The notes under the pieces: model-generated
The model's input: only the letters and a program-made list of their open reading frames with translations
What the model was told of the DNA's origin: nothing
The model's database searches: none
Translations under genes and position numbers: made by a program
Part shown: one piece after another, positions 52,762 to 61,077 of the stretch
Numbering within the stretch: the stretch's first letter is position 1
Layout of the letters: every line of letters begins with the position of its first letter
Assembly (NCBI GenBank): GCA_963972195.1
Contig: CAXATH010000008.1
Span: 1 to 64,000, forward strand
DNA length: 64,000 nucleotides
Direction of reading: 5' to 3'
From: Litorimonas sp963972195
GTDB lineage: Bacteria > Pseudomonadota > Alphaproteobacteria > Caulobacterales > Maricaulaceae

Positions 52762-54636
52762 TTAGTCTTCGTCTTCCAGCGTCAGCAGGACTTCGCCGTC
52801 ACTTACCAAATCTCCGACGCTGAATTTCACCTCGTCAACGGTTCCGTCCCGCGGCGCTTCGAGGGTCATTTCCATTTTCATCGCTTCCATCACGATGAGC
52901 GGATCCCCCGCAGAGACGGAGTCGCCGGATTTCGCGTTCACGGCGATGATTTTGCCGGGCATAGAGGCCGTGAGGGCGTTGCCGCCCACAGCATCTGCAG
53001 CGCCTGCCGCCATGTTCTCCAATAGGTAACTCAGGCCGTCGACAAATACCACATCCCCTTTTGGCAGGGAAACACGTTTAATGTGGCTTTTGAGAGTTTG
53101 AGTTGTGGGCGTAATCCGTAAGGTCAGGTCTTCACCATTTAGAGTCCGGGTAAATGTTTCACGCGGGGGCTGATTGAGACGCCAGCCATCTGTGACGCCA
53201 AAGTCGGCACTTGTGGCTTTCGGCGCCATAGCGAAAGACAGGCTTTCCATATCTTCCTGCAAAGTGTCGTCGTGAAACAGATTGTCGGCTTCATCCGCAA
53301 TAAAGTTCGTGGAAAGCTGACCGGCAATAAATCTTGGATGAGCTAAGCAATTTGCCAAGAAACGCGCATTTGTTTTGATCGGGAATACGCCCGTGCCGCG
53401 GCACATATCTTCCAGAGCCGAGATCGCATTGGTTCGTGTGTCGGCCGCTGCAATCATTTTAGCAATCATCGGGTCATAGTGAAGAGAAACTTCGCCGCCC
53501 TGTTCAACGCCTGTATCGACGCGGTTGCGGGTTGGCATATTCAAAATCGTCAGGTCGCCCACACTCGGCAGGAAATCATTGGCCGGGTCTTCGGCGTAGA
53601 GCCGCGCTTCGATCGCGTGGCCTTCCATTTTAATCTCGTCTTGCTTGGGCAGCTTTTCGCCCTGTGCGACGCGGATTTGCCATTCGACCAGATCGAGACC
53701 CGTAATCATTTCTGTCACCGGATGCTCCACCTGTAGGCGAGTGTTCATTTCCATGAACCAGAAGCCGTCTGTCTTGAGCGCGCCAGAGCCGTCCACGATA
53801 AATTCGACTGTGCCTGCTCCGACATAATTCACAGCCTTGGCCGCATCGACGGCGGCTTTCGTCATGGCGTTTCGAACGTCCTCGGTCATGCCGGGGGCAG
53901 GGGCTTCTTCGATGACTTTCTGATGGCGGCGCTGGAGAGAGCAATCGCGCTCAAACATGTGAACAACATTTCCGTGAGTGTCGCCAAAAACCTGCACCTC
54001 TATGTGACGCGGGCTCAGAATATATTTCTCGATCAGGACTTCGTCATTACCGAAAGAGGATTTGGCTTCGCGCTGGCAGGAGGCGAGGGAAGCGTCAAAA
54101 TCCTTCGAGGCATCAACCTTACGCATGCCTTTACCGCCGCCGCCTGCGACAGCTTTGATGAGGACGGGATAGCCGATCTCGTCCGCATTGGATTTCAGCA
54201 CTTTCGGGTCCTGGTCTTCGCCGAGATAACCGGGGGTCGTTGGAACGCCTGCTTCGTCCATCAATTTCTTGGCGGCGTCTTTGAGGCCCATCGCTTCCAT
54301 GCTCTCGGCTTTCGGCCCGATAAATGTCAGATTGGCTTTCTCGCAAGCCCGGACAAAGGCCGGATTTTCGGAGAGGAAGCCATAGCCGGGATGGACGGCA
54401 TCCGCGCCTGTCTGTTTGGCGGCCTCGATAATTTTGTCGATGACCAAATAACTTTCATTCGCCGGGGACGGGCCAATATGAACGGCTTCGTCGGCTTGGC
54501 GAACATGCAGCGCTCTGCGGTCTGCGTCGGAATAGACGGCGACAGTCGCGATGCCCATCTTGCGGGCGGTCTTGATCACCCGGCAAGCAATTTCGCCGCG
54601 ATTGGCGATGAGAATTTTTTTGATTTGCTTCGACAT
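52762..54636 (-). CDS. mccA: Methylcrotonyl-CoA carboxylase biotin-containing alpha subunit
   Basis: Carboxylates 3-methylcrotonyl-CoA to 3-methylglutaconyl-CoA with MccB. It has 624 residues. Biotin carboxylase domain (KKILIANRGEIACRV, ATP-grasp loop AVAGGGGKGMRK near 165, EMNTRLQVEH near 293), an alpha-subunit middle domain, then the biotinyl domain with MEAMKMEM and Lys587. Substrate is assigned from adjacency to ivd and mccB; propionyl- or geranyl-CoA carboxylase is less likely here. It starts two bases after the mccB stop. Confidence 0.93.
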   Translation of the reverse strand: MSKQIKKILIANRGEIACRVIKTARKMGIATVAVYSDADRRALHVRQADEAVHIGPSPANESYLVIDKIIEAAKQTGADAVHPGYGFLSENPAFVRACEKANLTFIGPKAESMEAMGLKDAAKKLMDEAGVPTTPGYLGEDQDPKVLKSNADEIGYPVLIKAVAGGGGKGMRKVDASKDFDASLASCQREAKSSFGNDEVLIEKYILSPRHIEVQVFGDTHGNVVHMFERDCSLQRRHQKVIEEAPAPGMTEDVRNAMTKAAVDAAKAVNYVGAGTVEFIVDGSGALKTDGFWFMEMNTRLQVEHPVTEMITGLDLVEWQIRVAQGEKLPKQDEIKMEGHAIEARLYAEDPANDFLPSVGDLTILNMPTRNRVDTGVEQGGEVSLHYDPMIAKMIAAADTRTNAISALEDMCRGTGVFPIKTNARFLANCLAHPRFIAGQLSTNFIADEADNLFHDDTLQEDMESLSFAMAPKATSADFGVTDGWRLNQPPRETFTRTLNGEDLTLRITPTTQTLKSHIKRVSLPKGDVVFVDGLSYLLENMAAGAADAVGGNALTASMPGKIIAVNAKSGDSVSAGDPLIVMEAMKMEMTLEAPRDGTVDEVKFSVGDLVSDGEVLLTLEDED

Positions 54637-54638
54637 AA

Positions 54639-56222
54639 TTACATACGGAACACGCCGAAACGTGTCTCCTCTTGAGGCCCATTTGCCGCCATTGCGAGGC
54701 CGAGGCCCAGAACGCGGCGCGTATCTGTCGGCGCGATAATACCGTCATCCCAGAGACGGGCCGAGGCAAAATAGGGGTGACCTTCTTTTTCAAATCTTTC
54801 CCGAATGGGTTTCTTGAAGTCTTCTTTTTCTTCTTCGCTCCAGCCCTCGGAGCCGCGAGCGACAGTGGCCAGAACGCTGGCGGCCTGTTCGCCGCCCATG
54901 ATGGAAATCCGCGCATTGGGCCACATGAACATGAGGCGGGGGCCGTAAGCGCGGCCGCACATGCCGTAATTCCCGGCTCCGTATGACCCGCCGACCACGA
55001 CGGTGAATTTCGGCACTTTGGCGCAGGCCACGGCATGGACCATTTTAGCGCCGTGTTTGGCGATGCCGCCGGCCTCGGCCTTGGAGCCGACCATAAAGCC
55101 CGTAATATTCTGAAGAAAAATGAGGGGGATATTGCGCTGGCAGCACAGCTCTACAAAATGCGCGCCTTTGACAGCGCTCTCAGAGAAGAGAACGCCGTTA
55201 TTGCCGAGAATGCCGACCTGATAGCCGTGAATTTTTGCAAAACCGCAAACCAGCGTTTCGCCAAAATCTTTCTTGAATTCGTGAAAACGGGAACCGTCCG
55301 TGATCCGCGCGATAATTTCGCGGCAGTCATAAGGCTGTTTCGCATCCTTTGGAACAATACCGTTGAGTTCGCTCTCGTCATAAGCCGGAGGTTCGACGGC
55401 GTCAGGGAGGTAGCTAGGGTTAGCTGCGCCGAGCGTCTTGATGCTTTCACGGGCAATCTGGAGGGCATGTGCGTCATTTGCCGCCAGGTGATCAACGACG
55501 CCGGAGGTTTTCGCGTGAAGCGCGCCTCCGCCAAGGTCCTCAGCTTCAATTTTTTCGCCCGTGGCCGCTTCGACAAGAGGGGGGCCGGCGAGGAAAATCG
55601 TACCCTGATCGGCGACAATAATGCTCTCATCCGCCATGGCCGGCACATAGGCGCCGCCTGCTGTGCAACTGCCCATAACAACGGCGACCTGCGCGATGCC
55701 TTGGGCGCTCATATTGGCTTGATTGTTAAAACACGCGCCGAAATCGTCTTTACCCGGAAAAATCTCTGCCTGATTGGGCAGGTTACCACCGCCGCTATCG
55801 ACGAGGTAGATGCAAGGCAGGCGGTTTTGCTGCGCAATTTCCTGCGCCCGCGCCTGTTTGGCACAGGTCATCGGATAATATGTTCCGCCTTTGACCGTTG
55901 CATCGTTACAAATGATCATGACTTCACGGCCTGCCACGCGGCCCACACCGCAAATCAGGCCTGCGCTCGGCACTTGGCCTTCATACATATCATAGGCAGC
56001 CATTTGGGAGAGTTCGAGAAAAGGCGTTCCCGGATCGAGGAGGCGTTCAACTCGTTCCCGCGGGAGGAGCTTGCCGCGATCCAGATGTTTCTTGCGCGCT
56101 CGCTCGGAGCCGCCCTCGGCAATCTTGGCAACCTTTTCTCTAAGATCACCGACGAGGCTTTCCATATGCTCTGAGTTGGCGCGGAAGTCGGGGCTGTCGG
56201 TGTTGATTTTGGACTGAATCAT
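54639..56222 (-). CDS. mccB: Methylcrotonyl-CoA carboxylase carboxyltransferase beta subunit
   Basis: Carboxyltransferase partner of MccA. It has 527 residues from ATG 56222 (MIQSKINTDSPDF, with ACAGG upstream); extension to 56276 would run into the tetR upstream region. Crotonase-fold acetyl-CoA carboxylase-like N and C domains: DSGGGNLPNQAEIFPGKDDFG (in part) near 145, MGSCTAGGAYVPAMADE near 180, and the C-terminal GGSYGAGNYGMCGRAYGPR (oxyanion region). First gene of the leftward mccB-mccA-ivd-maoC unit, divergent from tetR. Confidence 0.94.
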   Translation of the reverse strand: MIQSKINTDSPDFRANSEHMESLVGDLREKVAKIAEGGSERARKKHLDRGKLLPRERVERLLDPGTPFLELSQMAAYDMYEGQVPSAGLICGVGRVAGREVMIICNDATVKGGTYYPMTCAKQARAQEIAQQNRLPCIYLVDSGGGNLPNQAEIFPGKDDFGACFNNQANMSAQGIAQVAVVMGSCTAGGAYVPAMADESIIVADQGTIFLAGPPLVEAATGEKIEAEDLGGGALHAKTSGVVDHLAANDAHALQIARESIKTLGAANPSYLPDAVEPPAYDESELNGIVPKDAKQPYDCREIIARITDGSRFHEFKKDFGETLVCGFAKIHGYQVGILGNNGVLFSESAVKGAHFVELCCQRNIPLIFLQNITGFMVGSKAEAGGIAKHGAKMVHAVACAKVPKFTVVVGGSYGAGNYGMCGRAYGPRLMFMWPNARISIMGGEQAASVLATVARGSEGWSEEEKEDFKKPIRERFEKEGHPYFASARLWDDGIIAPTDTRRVLGLGLAMAANGPQEETRFGVFRM

Positions 56223-56256
56223 GATGACCTGTAAATTTGTTTGACCCTGTGTAATA

Positions 56257-56280
56257 AAATTTGAACCTTGAGTCAAATTT
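56257..56280. promoter_or_regulatory. Palindromic operator between mccB and tetR
   Basis: AAATTTGA (56257-56264), 8-base spacer, TCAAATTT (56273-56280): a perfect inverted repeat in the 83-bp divergent promoter gap. A second partial half-site (TAAATTTG) lies at 56232-56239. It is placed to control both directions and is the likely binding site of the adjacent TetR protein. Confidence 0.6.
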
Positions 56281-56305
56281 ATTGAAGTGGTATACCCGTT
56301 TCAGA

Positions 56306-56911
56306 ATGAACGCCTCAGCGACCATAAAAGCTCCATTTGACCGGGATAAGCAATTTGCGGCCAAGAGACGGGCGGTAATACTTTCCGCGGCGAGCGCGTT
56401 TCGTCGCCGAGGCTATCATAATACGTCCATGGTCGATATTGCCAAAACACTGGGGCTGACCAAGGCGGCGCTCTATTATTACGTCCGAAATAAGGAGGAA
56501 ATTCTGTTTGAATCCCACCTTATGGCTTATGACTCGATGGATAAAATTCTCAAGCGTCCACAGTCCGGAGAAGATGGACTGGCAAATCTCGCCAATGTGT
56601 TTCGCGAGTTTGTAAGTTTGCTGACCCAATCCGGGGTTTCCCTGCTGACAGATGTGGATAGCCTGTCAGGCAAGAGCCGGGAACAAATTCTGGCGCGACG
56701 CGGTAAGATTGAGAGACGAGTGATTAAACTTGTAAAAGCCGGTCAAAAAGACGGTTCCATACGTATCGGGGATGCCCGCTTGCAGGTCTTTTTCTTTATG
56801 GGGGCGCTGAACTGGCTCAACGCTTGGTATGATAGCGAAGGTCGGTTAAAGGGGGACGATATAGCCGATCATTTCGTGGAACAGCTTAGGTCCGGGATCA
56901 TGGCCGAATAG
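56306..56911 (+). CDS. TetR/AcrR-family transcriptional regulator
   Basis: 201 residues from ATG 56306. The N-terminal TetR helix-turn-helix has AVILSAASAFRRRGYHNTSMVDIAKTLGLTKAALYYYVRNKEEIL (in part, about 23-67), followed by a ligand-binding domain. It is divergent from mccB and 6 bp before scoA, with a palindrome between the divergent starts. It probably represses both arms of the leucine catabolism cluster and responds to a pathway acyl-CoA (inference). Confidence 0.92.
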   Translation: MNASATIKAPFDRDKQFAAKRRAVILSAASAFRRRGYHNTSMVDIAKTLGLTKAALYYYVRNKEEILFESHLMAYDSMDKILKRPQSGEDGLANLANVFREFVSLLTQSGVSLLTDVDSLSGKSREQILARRGKIERRVIKLVKAGQKDGSIRIGDARLQVFFFMGALNWLNAWYDSEGRLKGDDIADHFVEQLRSGIMAE

Positions 56912-56917
56912 GAGAGA

Positions 56918-57634
56918 ATGATGAATAAGGTATTCAAGACACCAGAGGAGGCGATGAAAGGTCTCTGCAAGGACGGGATGACCGTGATGAGCGGGGGCTT
57001 TGGTCTTTGCGGTATTCCGGAAAATCTGATTGCGGCGCTTCGTGATAGCGGCGCGAAAGATCTGACGGTGATTTCCAATAATGCGGGCGTGGACGGATTT
57101 GGCCTTGGCCAGCTCTTGGAGACCAAGCAAATCAAGAAAATGGTCAGTTCCTATGTGGGCGAGAATAAAGAGTTTGAACGCCAATATCTCGGCGGTGAGC
57201 TGGAGCTGGAATTCAACCCCCAGGGCACGCTGGCCGAACGGATTCGGGCAGGCGGCGCAGGCATTCCGGGATTTTACACCAAAACGGGCGTCGGCACGAT
57301 GATCGCCGAAGGGAAAGAGCATAAAGACTTTACCAATAGGGAAGGCGAAACCGAAACCTTTATCATGGAGACGGGGCTGAAAGCCGATGTGTCTATTGTC
57401 AAAGCCTGGAAAGGCGACGCGGAAGGTAATCTGATTTACAAAGCCACGGCGCGCAACTTCTCTCCCATGATGGCGACAGCCGGAAAAGTCACGGTTGCGG
57501 AAGTGGATGAAATCGTGCCTGTCGGCTCACTAGACCCAAATTCTATTCATACGCCCGGCATTTTCGTTCAGCGCATTGTGCAAGCAGAATGTGAGAAACG
57601 TATCGAACAACGCACAGTGCGGGAGGTAGTGTAA
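56918..57634 (+). CDS. scoA: 3-oxoacid CoA-transferase subunit A
   Basis: Transfers CoA from succinyl-CoA to acetoacetate. It has 238 residues (ATG 56918; a second ATG at 56921 is better spaced from AGGAGAG). The family block GGFGLCGIPENLI (about 22-34) and the GAGIPGFYT segment (about 113-121) identify the alpha subunit. Its stop overlaps the scoB ATG. It converts the acetoacetate end product of leucine breakdown. Confidence 0.95.
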   Translation: MMNKVFKTPEEAMKGLCKDGMTVMSGGFGLCGIPENLIAALRDSGAKDLTVISNNAGVDGFGLGQLLETKQIKKMVSSYVGENKEFERQYLGGELELEFNPQGTLAERIRAGGAGIPGFYTKTGVGTMIAEGKEHKDFTNREGETETFIMETGLKADVSIVKAWKGDAEGNLIYKATARNFSPMMATAGKVTVAEVDEIVPVGSLDPNSIHTPGIFVQRIVQAECEKRIEQRTVREVV

Positions 57635-58287
57635 TGACTGAACAGAAAACAGGCTGGACACGCGACCAGATGGCGGCGCGGGCGGCGCAAGAGCTTGAAG
57701 ATGGTTTCTATGTCAATCTCGGCATTGGCATTCCGACGCTTGTGGCGAACCACATTCCCGATGGAGTGAATGTTACGCTTCAATCGGAAAACGGTATGCT
57801 TGGCATGGGGCCATTCCCGACCGAAGATGAAGTCGATGCGGATCTGATCAATGCTGGTAAGCAGACCATCACGACACTGCCCAAATCGAGCTTTTTCGAT
57901 AGCGCGACAAGCTTTTCCATGATCCGCGGCGGGCATATCGATTTGTCGATCTTGGGCGCGATGGAAGTTGCCGAAAACGGCGATATCGCAAACTGGATGA
58001 TCCCCGGTAAAATGGTCAAGGGCATGGGCGGCGCGATGGATCTCGTTGCAGGCGTCAAGAAATGTATCGCGCTTTTCGACCACACCAATAAGCGCGGCGA
58101 AAGCAAATTTCTCAAAAGCTGCTCTCTTCCTCTGACGGGGCAGGACTGTATTGATATGGTTATTACGGATCTTGGTGTTTTCAATCGGGAAGGGGATCAG
58201 AAACGTTTCCGTCTGAAAGAAATGTCGCCTGGTGTTACTGTCGACGAGATCAAGGCCAAAACCGAAGCGGATGTGGTCTACGAATAG
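57634..58287 (+). CDS. scoB: 3-oxoacid CoA-transferase subunit B
   Basis: 217 residues. The catalytic glutamate lies in QSENGMLGMGPFP (about 50-62), which forms the CoA thioester intermediate. LGIGIPTLVANHIP (about 30-43) is the conserved nucleotide/CoA loop. Translationally coupled to scoA (TAATG) and followed after 2 bp by the CitE-like gene. Confidence 0.96.
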   Translation: MTEQKTGWTRDQMAARAAQELEDGFYVNLGIGIPTLVANHIPDGVNVTLQSENGMLGMGPFPTEDEVDADLINAGKQTITTLPKSSFFDSATSFSMIRGGHIDLSILGAMEVAENGDIANWMIPGKMVKGMGGAMDLVAGVKKCIALFDHTNKRGESKFLKSCSLPLTGQDCIDMVITDLGVFNREGDQKRFRLKEMSPGVTVDEIKAKTEADVVYE

Positions 58288-58289
58288 AT

Positions 58290-59102
58290 ATGGCCTTTTA
58301 CCGCTCCCAACTCTTCGTCCCCGGCAACCGCGAGGACAGGTTCGAGAAAGCCTGTCAGGCCGGAGCGGATTTGGTATGTATCGATCTCGAAGACGCCGTG
58401 GGGCCGTCCGAAAAGGACGCGGCGCGAGAGACTGTGCTGAACTGGCTCTCAAAGACCGAACATAAAAATGTGAGTTTACGCATTAACGGCCTCGATACAG
58501 AGGTTGGAGAGAAAGATATTGCCGCTCTTTCCGACAGCGGCCTAACGCTTCCTTTTGTGATGATTCCCAAAGTCGCGTCCAAGGATCAGCTGGACATCTT
58601 ATCAAAAAGACTACCCGAAAATTTGGGGCCGTTTTTTGCGATTATCGAAAGCGCTCTAGGGCTGGTCAATGCGGAGAAGGTTTTCTCTCACCCGCGCGTT
58701 AAAGTGGGAATGTACGGCGCGATAGATTATGCCGGAGACGTCGATTGCGATCTGGCGTGGGAGACGCATCTTTTTGCAAGATGTAAGCTTGTCGCTGCTG
58801 CCGCCGCCTATGATGTGCAATTGTTCGATACGCCGCATATTCATGTACGTGACCTCGCCGATTGCGAAGCGACGACGCAGCAGGCCAAAGCGCTCGGCAT
58901 CCATGCCCGCAGCGCCATTCACCCGGCTCAAATTGCGCGCATACACTCCGCGCTGACGCCGACATCTGATGAAATATCCTATGCCAAACGGGTTATCGCG
59001 GCCTATGAAGAGGCCAATGGCAATGTCGTGCTTTTGGACGGTAAATTTATTGAAGAGCCCGTGGTCAAACGCGCTCGCCGGGTATTGTCTTATTCGTCCT
59101 AG
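58290..59102 (+). CDS. CitE/HpcH-type CoA ester lyase
   Basis: 270 residues, TIM-barrel HpcH/HpaI aldolase superfamily. Key features are LFVPGNREDRF (8-18), the acidic metal/substrate motif CIDLEDAVGPSEKD (30-43), LRING, the Glu of IIESALGLVNAEKV, and the GAIDYAGDVD loop. No citrate lyase alpha or gamma genes are near, so it is not part of citrate lyase. Located behind scoAB, it could cleave (R)-3-hydroxy-3-methylglutaryl-CoA to acetoacetate and acetyl-CoA, as M. tuberculosis Rv2498c does; the function here is inferred. Confidence 0.88.
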   Translation: MAFYRSQLFVPGNREDRFEKACQAGADLVCIDLEDAVGPSEKDAARETVLNWLSKTEHKNVSLRINGLDTEVGEKDIAALSDSGLTLPFVMIPKVASKDQLDILSKRLPENLGPFFAIIESALGLVNAEKVFSHPRVKVGMYGAIDYAGDVDCDLAWETHLFARCKLVAAAAAYDVQLFDTPHIHVRDLADCEATTQQAKALGIHARSAIHPAQIARIHSALTPTSDEISYAKRVIAAYEEANGNVVLLDGKFIEEPVVKRARRVLSYSS

Positions 59103-59176
59103 GTTTATTCGCGCCCCAAATACCAGATAATAAAAAATCAGAAACCGAAAGGGTTTCATTCAAAAGTCTTTAGGCT

Positions 59177-60079
59177 ATGAGGGCGGGGATGAAATTTGGT
59201 TCTCTCATATTCTCTCTTGGAAGTTTGGCGTTGTTCTCCGCCTGCAACCCGTCGCCTCCTGCCATAACTTATGTGGAAGCGCCTTCTGTTTCAGGGGTGC
59301 CGACGGATCGTCCGAAACGAATTGTCAGTCTTGATTATTGCGCCGATCAATACGTTCTCAAGATGGTTGAGCCTGAGCGTATTCTAGCCGTGTCGCCCGA
59401 CGCTAATAAGGCATTCTCCTACATGCGAGAGACCGCCGAAAAACTGAAGAAAAGGGGACTGAAATCCGTGCGCTCCAGCGCCGAAGACGTTCTCATTCTC
59501 AAACCGGATTTGGTCGTACGCTCTTATGGCGGCGGGCCCAATGCAACGCGGTTTTTTGAAAAGGCAGGCATTCCTGTTTTAAATGTGGGCTGGGCCGGAG
59601 ATATTGACGGGATCAAACGCGTGACCCGCGAAATGGCGGACGGGCTCGGCGTTCCGGAAACAGGCGAAGCCATTGTCATGGACATGGAAAACAGATTGGC
59701 GGCAATTGAAGCCAAAGATGGCCCGGAAAGCGTGCTCTACATGACCCCGTCAGGGGTAACGAGCGGCCCCGGGTCTTTAGTCGACGAAATGCTGACGTCT
59801 GCGGGCCTCATTAATTTTCAAACTGAACCAGGGTGGCGCCCGCTTCCCTTAGAGCGTCTGGCCTATGAACAGCCTGAATTGGTGGCGGCTGCGTTTTTCG
59901 ACACGAACGATTTTAAAAAGGATAAGTGGAGCGCTATGCGCCATCCCATCGCCAAAAAACAAATTGAAACCGTCCCAACAGTGTCCCTGAGCGGCGCCAT
60001 CATGTCTTGCGGCGGATGGTTTACGCTTGACGGCATAGAGGCTCTGGCTTCGCACCGAGATACTGAGGGATTAAGGTGA
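59177..60079 (+). CDS. ABC transporter periplasmic binding lipoprotein, BtuF/FecB type
   Basis: 300 residues. Signal peptide with lipobox FSAC (Cys23), then the Peripla_BP_2 fold: RIVSLDYCADQYVL near 48-61, ALVD-like ILKPDLVVRSYGG, and SGPGSLVDEMLTSAGLINF (in part). An ATG at 59189 is an alternative start. Binds cobalamin or a siderophore; with the following permease and ATPase it forms a BtuFCD-like importer. It overlaps the permease gene by 4 bp. No cobalamin riboswitch is recognisable in the 74-bp leader, so the ligand is open. Confidence 0.88.
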   Translation: MRAGMKFGSLIFSLGSLALFSACNPSPPAITYVEAPSVSGVPTDRPKRIVSLDYCADQYVLKMVEPERILAVSPDANKAFSYMRETAEKLKKRGLKSVRSSAEDVLILKPDLVVRSYGGGPNATRFFEKAGIPVLNVGWAGDIDGIKRVTREMADGLGVPETGEAIVMDMENRLAAIEAKDGPESVLYMTPSGVTSGPGSLVDEMLTSAGLINFQTEPGWRPLPLERLAYEQPELVAAAFFDTNDFKKDKWSAMRHPIAKKQIETVPTVSLSGAIMSCGGWFTLDGIEALASHRDTEGLR

Positions 60080-61077
60080 TGTTTGCGCGGTATCTCAATT
60101 CGGGATTGGTCGTGATGTCTGTCCTGATACTATTGGCGGCCTGTCTTTTGGGCACGACGCCGATGGATATGGGGCGGGTTTTTACGGCGTTGATCGGGCA
60201 GGGCGATCCCTCTGATACGCTGGTTATCTGGCAAATTCGTCTGCCCCGTGCTTTGGCGGCTTTTGTTGTTGGCGGTGCATTGGGGGCAAGCGGCGCCGCG
60301 TTACAGGGGTTATTGCGAAACCCCCTTGCAGAACCGGGCGTACTCGGCGTTTCGGCGTCGGCGTCCCTAACCGCCACATTTGTAATTTATTACGGGCTTG
60401 TCGGGACTCAGGCCTGGCTGCTTCCGATTGCGGCGATTATGGGGGCCTTGATCGCGACAGCGATAATTGCTCTGGCCGCAATCCGGACGCAATCTGTCGT
60501 GACGCTCATTCTGGTCGGGGTGGGTCTATCGAGCTTTGCCGGAGCGGTGATGAGCCTGCTGCTCAACCTCTCTCCGAATCCCTTTTCCTTATTCGATATG
60601 ATCAATTGGACTCTGGGCTCCGTGGCCAATCGGAGCTTTGAAGATATCGCTCTGGCCGGGCCGTTCTTACTGGCCGGATTTATCATCTTGTATCTGACGC
60701 GCCGGGGTTTGTCTGCGCTGACATTGGGCGAAGAGGCGGCAAGCGGTCTTGGGGTTAATCTTAGAAACCAAAGAATTTTTGTTGTGTTGGGCGCAGGGCT
60801 CGCAACGGGCGCCGCTGTGTCTCTGGCCGGCGCCATAGGTTTTGTCGGTATCGTCGCGCCGCATATTGTCAGACCTTTTGTCCGGCATGACCCGGCGCGC
60901 TCGCTCCTGCCGTCGGCGCTCCTCGCGGGAGTCTTTTTGGTCTTGGCCGATATCGGTGTGCGGCTTGTGCCCACACAGTCGGAGCTGAAATTAGGTGTGG
61001 TTGCGGCCATTTTCGGCGCGCCGGCTTTCATCTGGATCGCGATGAAGCGGCAAGGGGGCGGGGCCAGAGAAGAATGA
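60076..61077 (+). CDS. ABC transporter permease, FecCD/BtuC family
   Basis: 333 residues, about ten membrane helices. Family signatures are IWQIRLPRALAAFVVGGALGASGAALQGLLRNPLAEPGVLG (in part, about 54-94) and GAIGFVGIVAPHIVRPFVRHDPARSLLPSA (in part), which carries the coupling helix. GTG start at 60076 (ATG at 60079 also in frame). It overlaps its neighbours by 4 bp on both sides. Confidence 0.93.
   Translation: MMFARYLNSGLVVMSVLILLAACLLGTTPMDMGRVFTALIGQGDPSDTLVIWQIRLPRALAAFVVGGALGASGAALQGLLRNPLAEPGVLGVSASASLTATFVIYYGLVGTQAWLLPIAAIMGALIATAIIALAAIRTQSVVTLILVGVGLSSFAGAVMSLLLNLSPNPFSLFDMINWTLGSVANRSFEDIALAGPFLLAGFIILYLTRRGLSALTLGEEAASGLGVNLRNQRIFVVLGAGLATGAAVSLAGAIGFVGIVAPHIVRPFVRHDPARSLLPSALLAGVFLVLADIGVRLVPTQSELKLGVVAAIFGAPAFIWIAMKRQGGGAREE

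Noticed and set aside
53923..54675. 250-codon plus-strand frame opposite mccA
   Set aside because: Antisense to the ATP-grasp region of mccA, with no family features of its own.
55035..56174. 379-codon open frame on the plus strand opposite mccB
   Set aside because: Antisense shadow of a well-supported gene; the translation has no domain pattern, and the long frame follows from the codon bias of mccB.
57568..58452. 294-codon minus-strand frame opposite scoB and the CitE-like gene
   Set aside because: Antisense to two overlapping operon genes with clear motifs; the translation is Arg/His-rich without recognisable structure.
59103..59176. Possible cobalamin riboswitch before the BtuF-like gene
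   Set aside because: The leader is only 74 bp and has no B12-box-like sequence; only a small 6-bp hairpin (59141-59157) is present.
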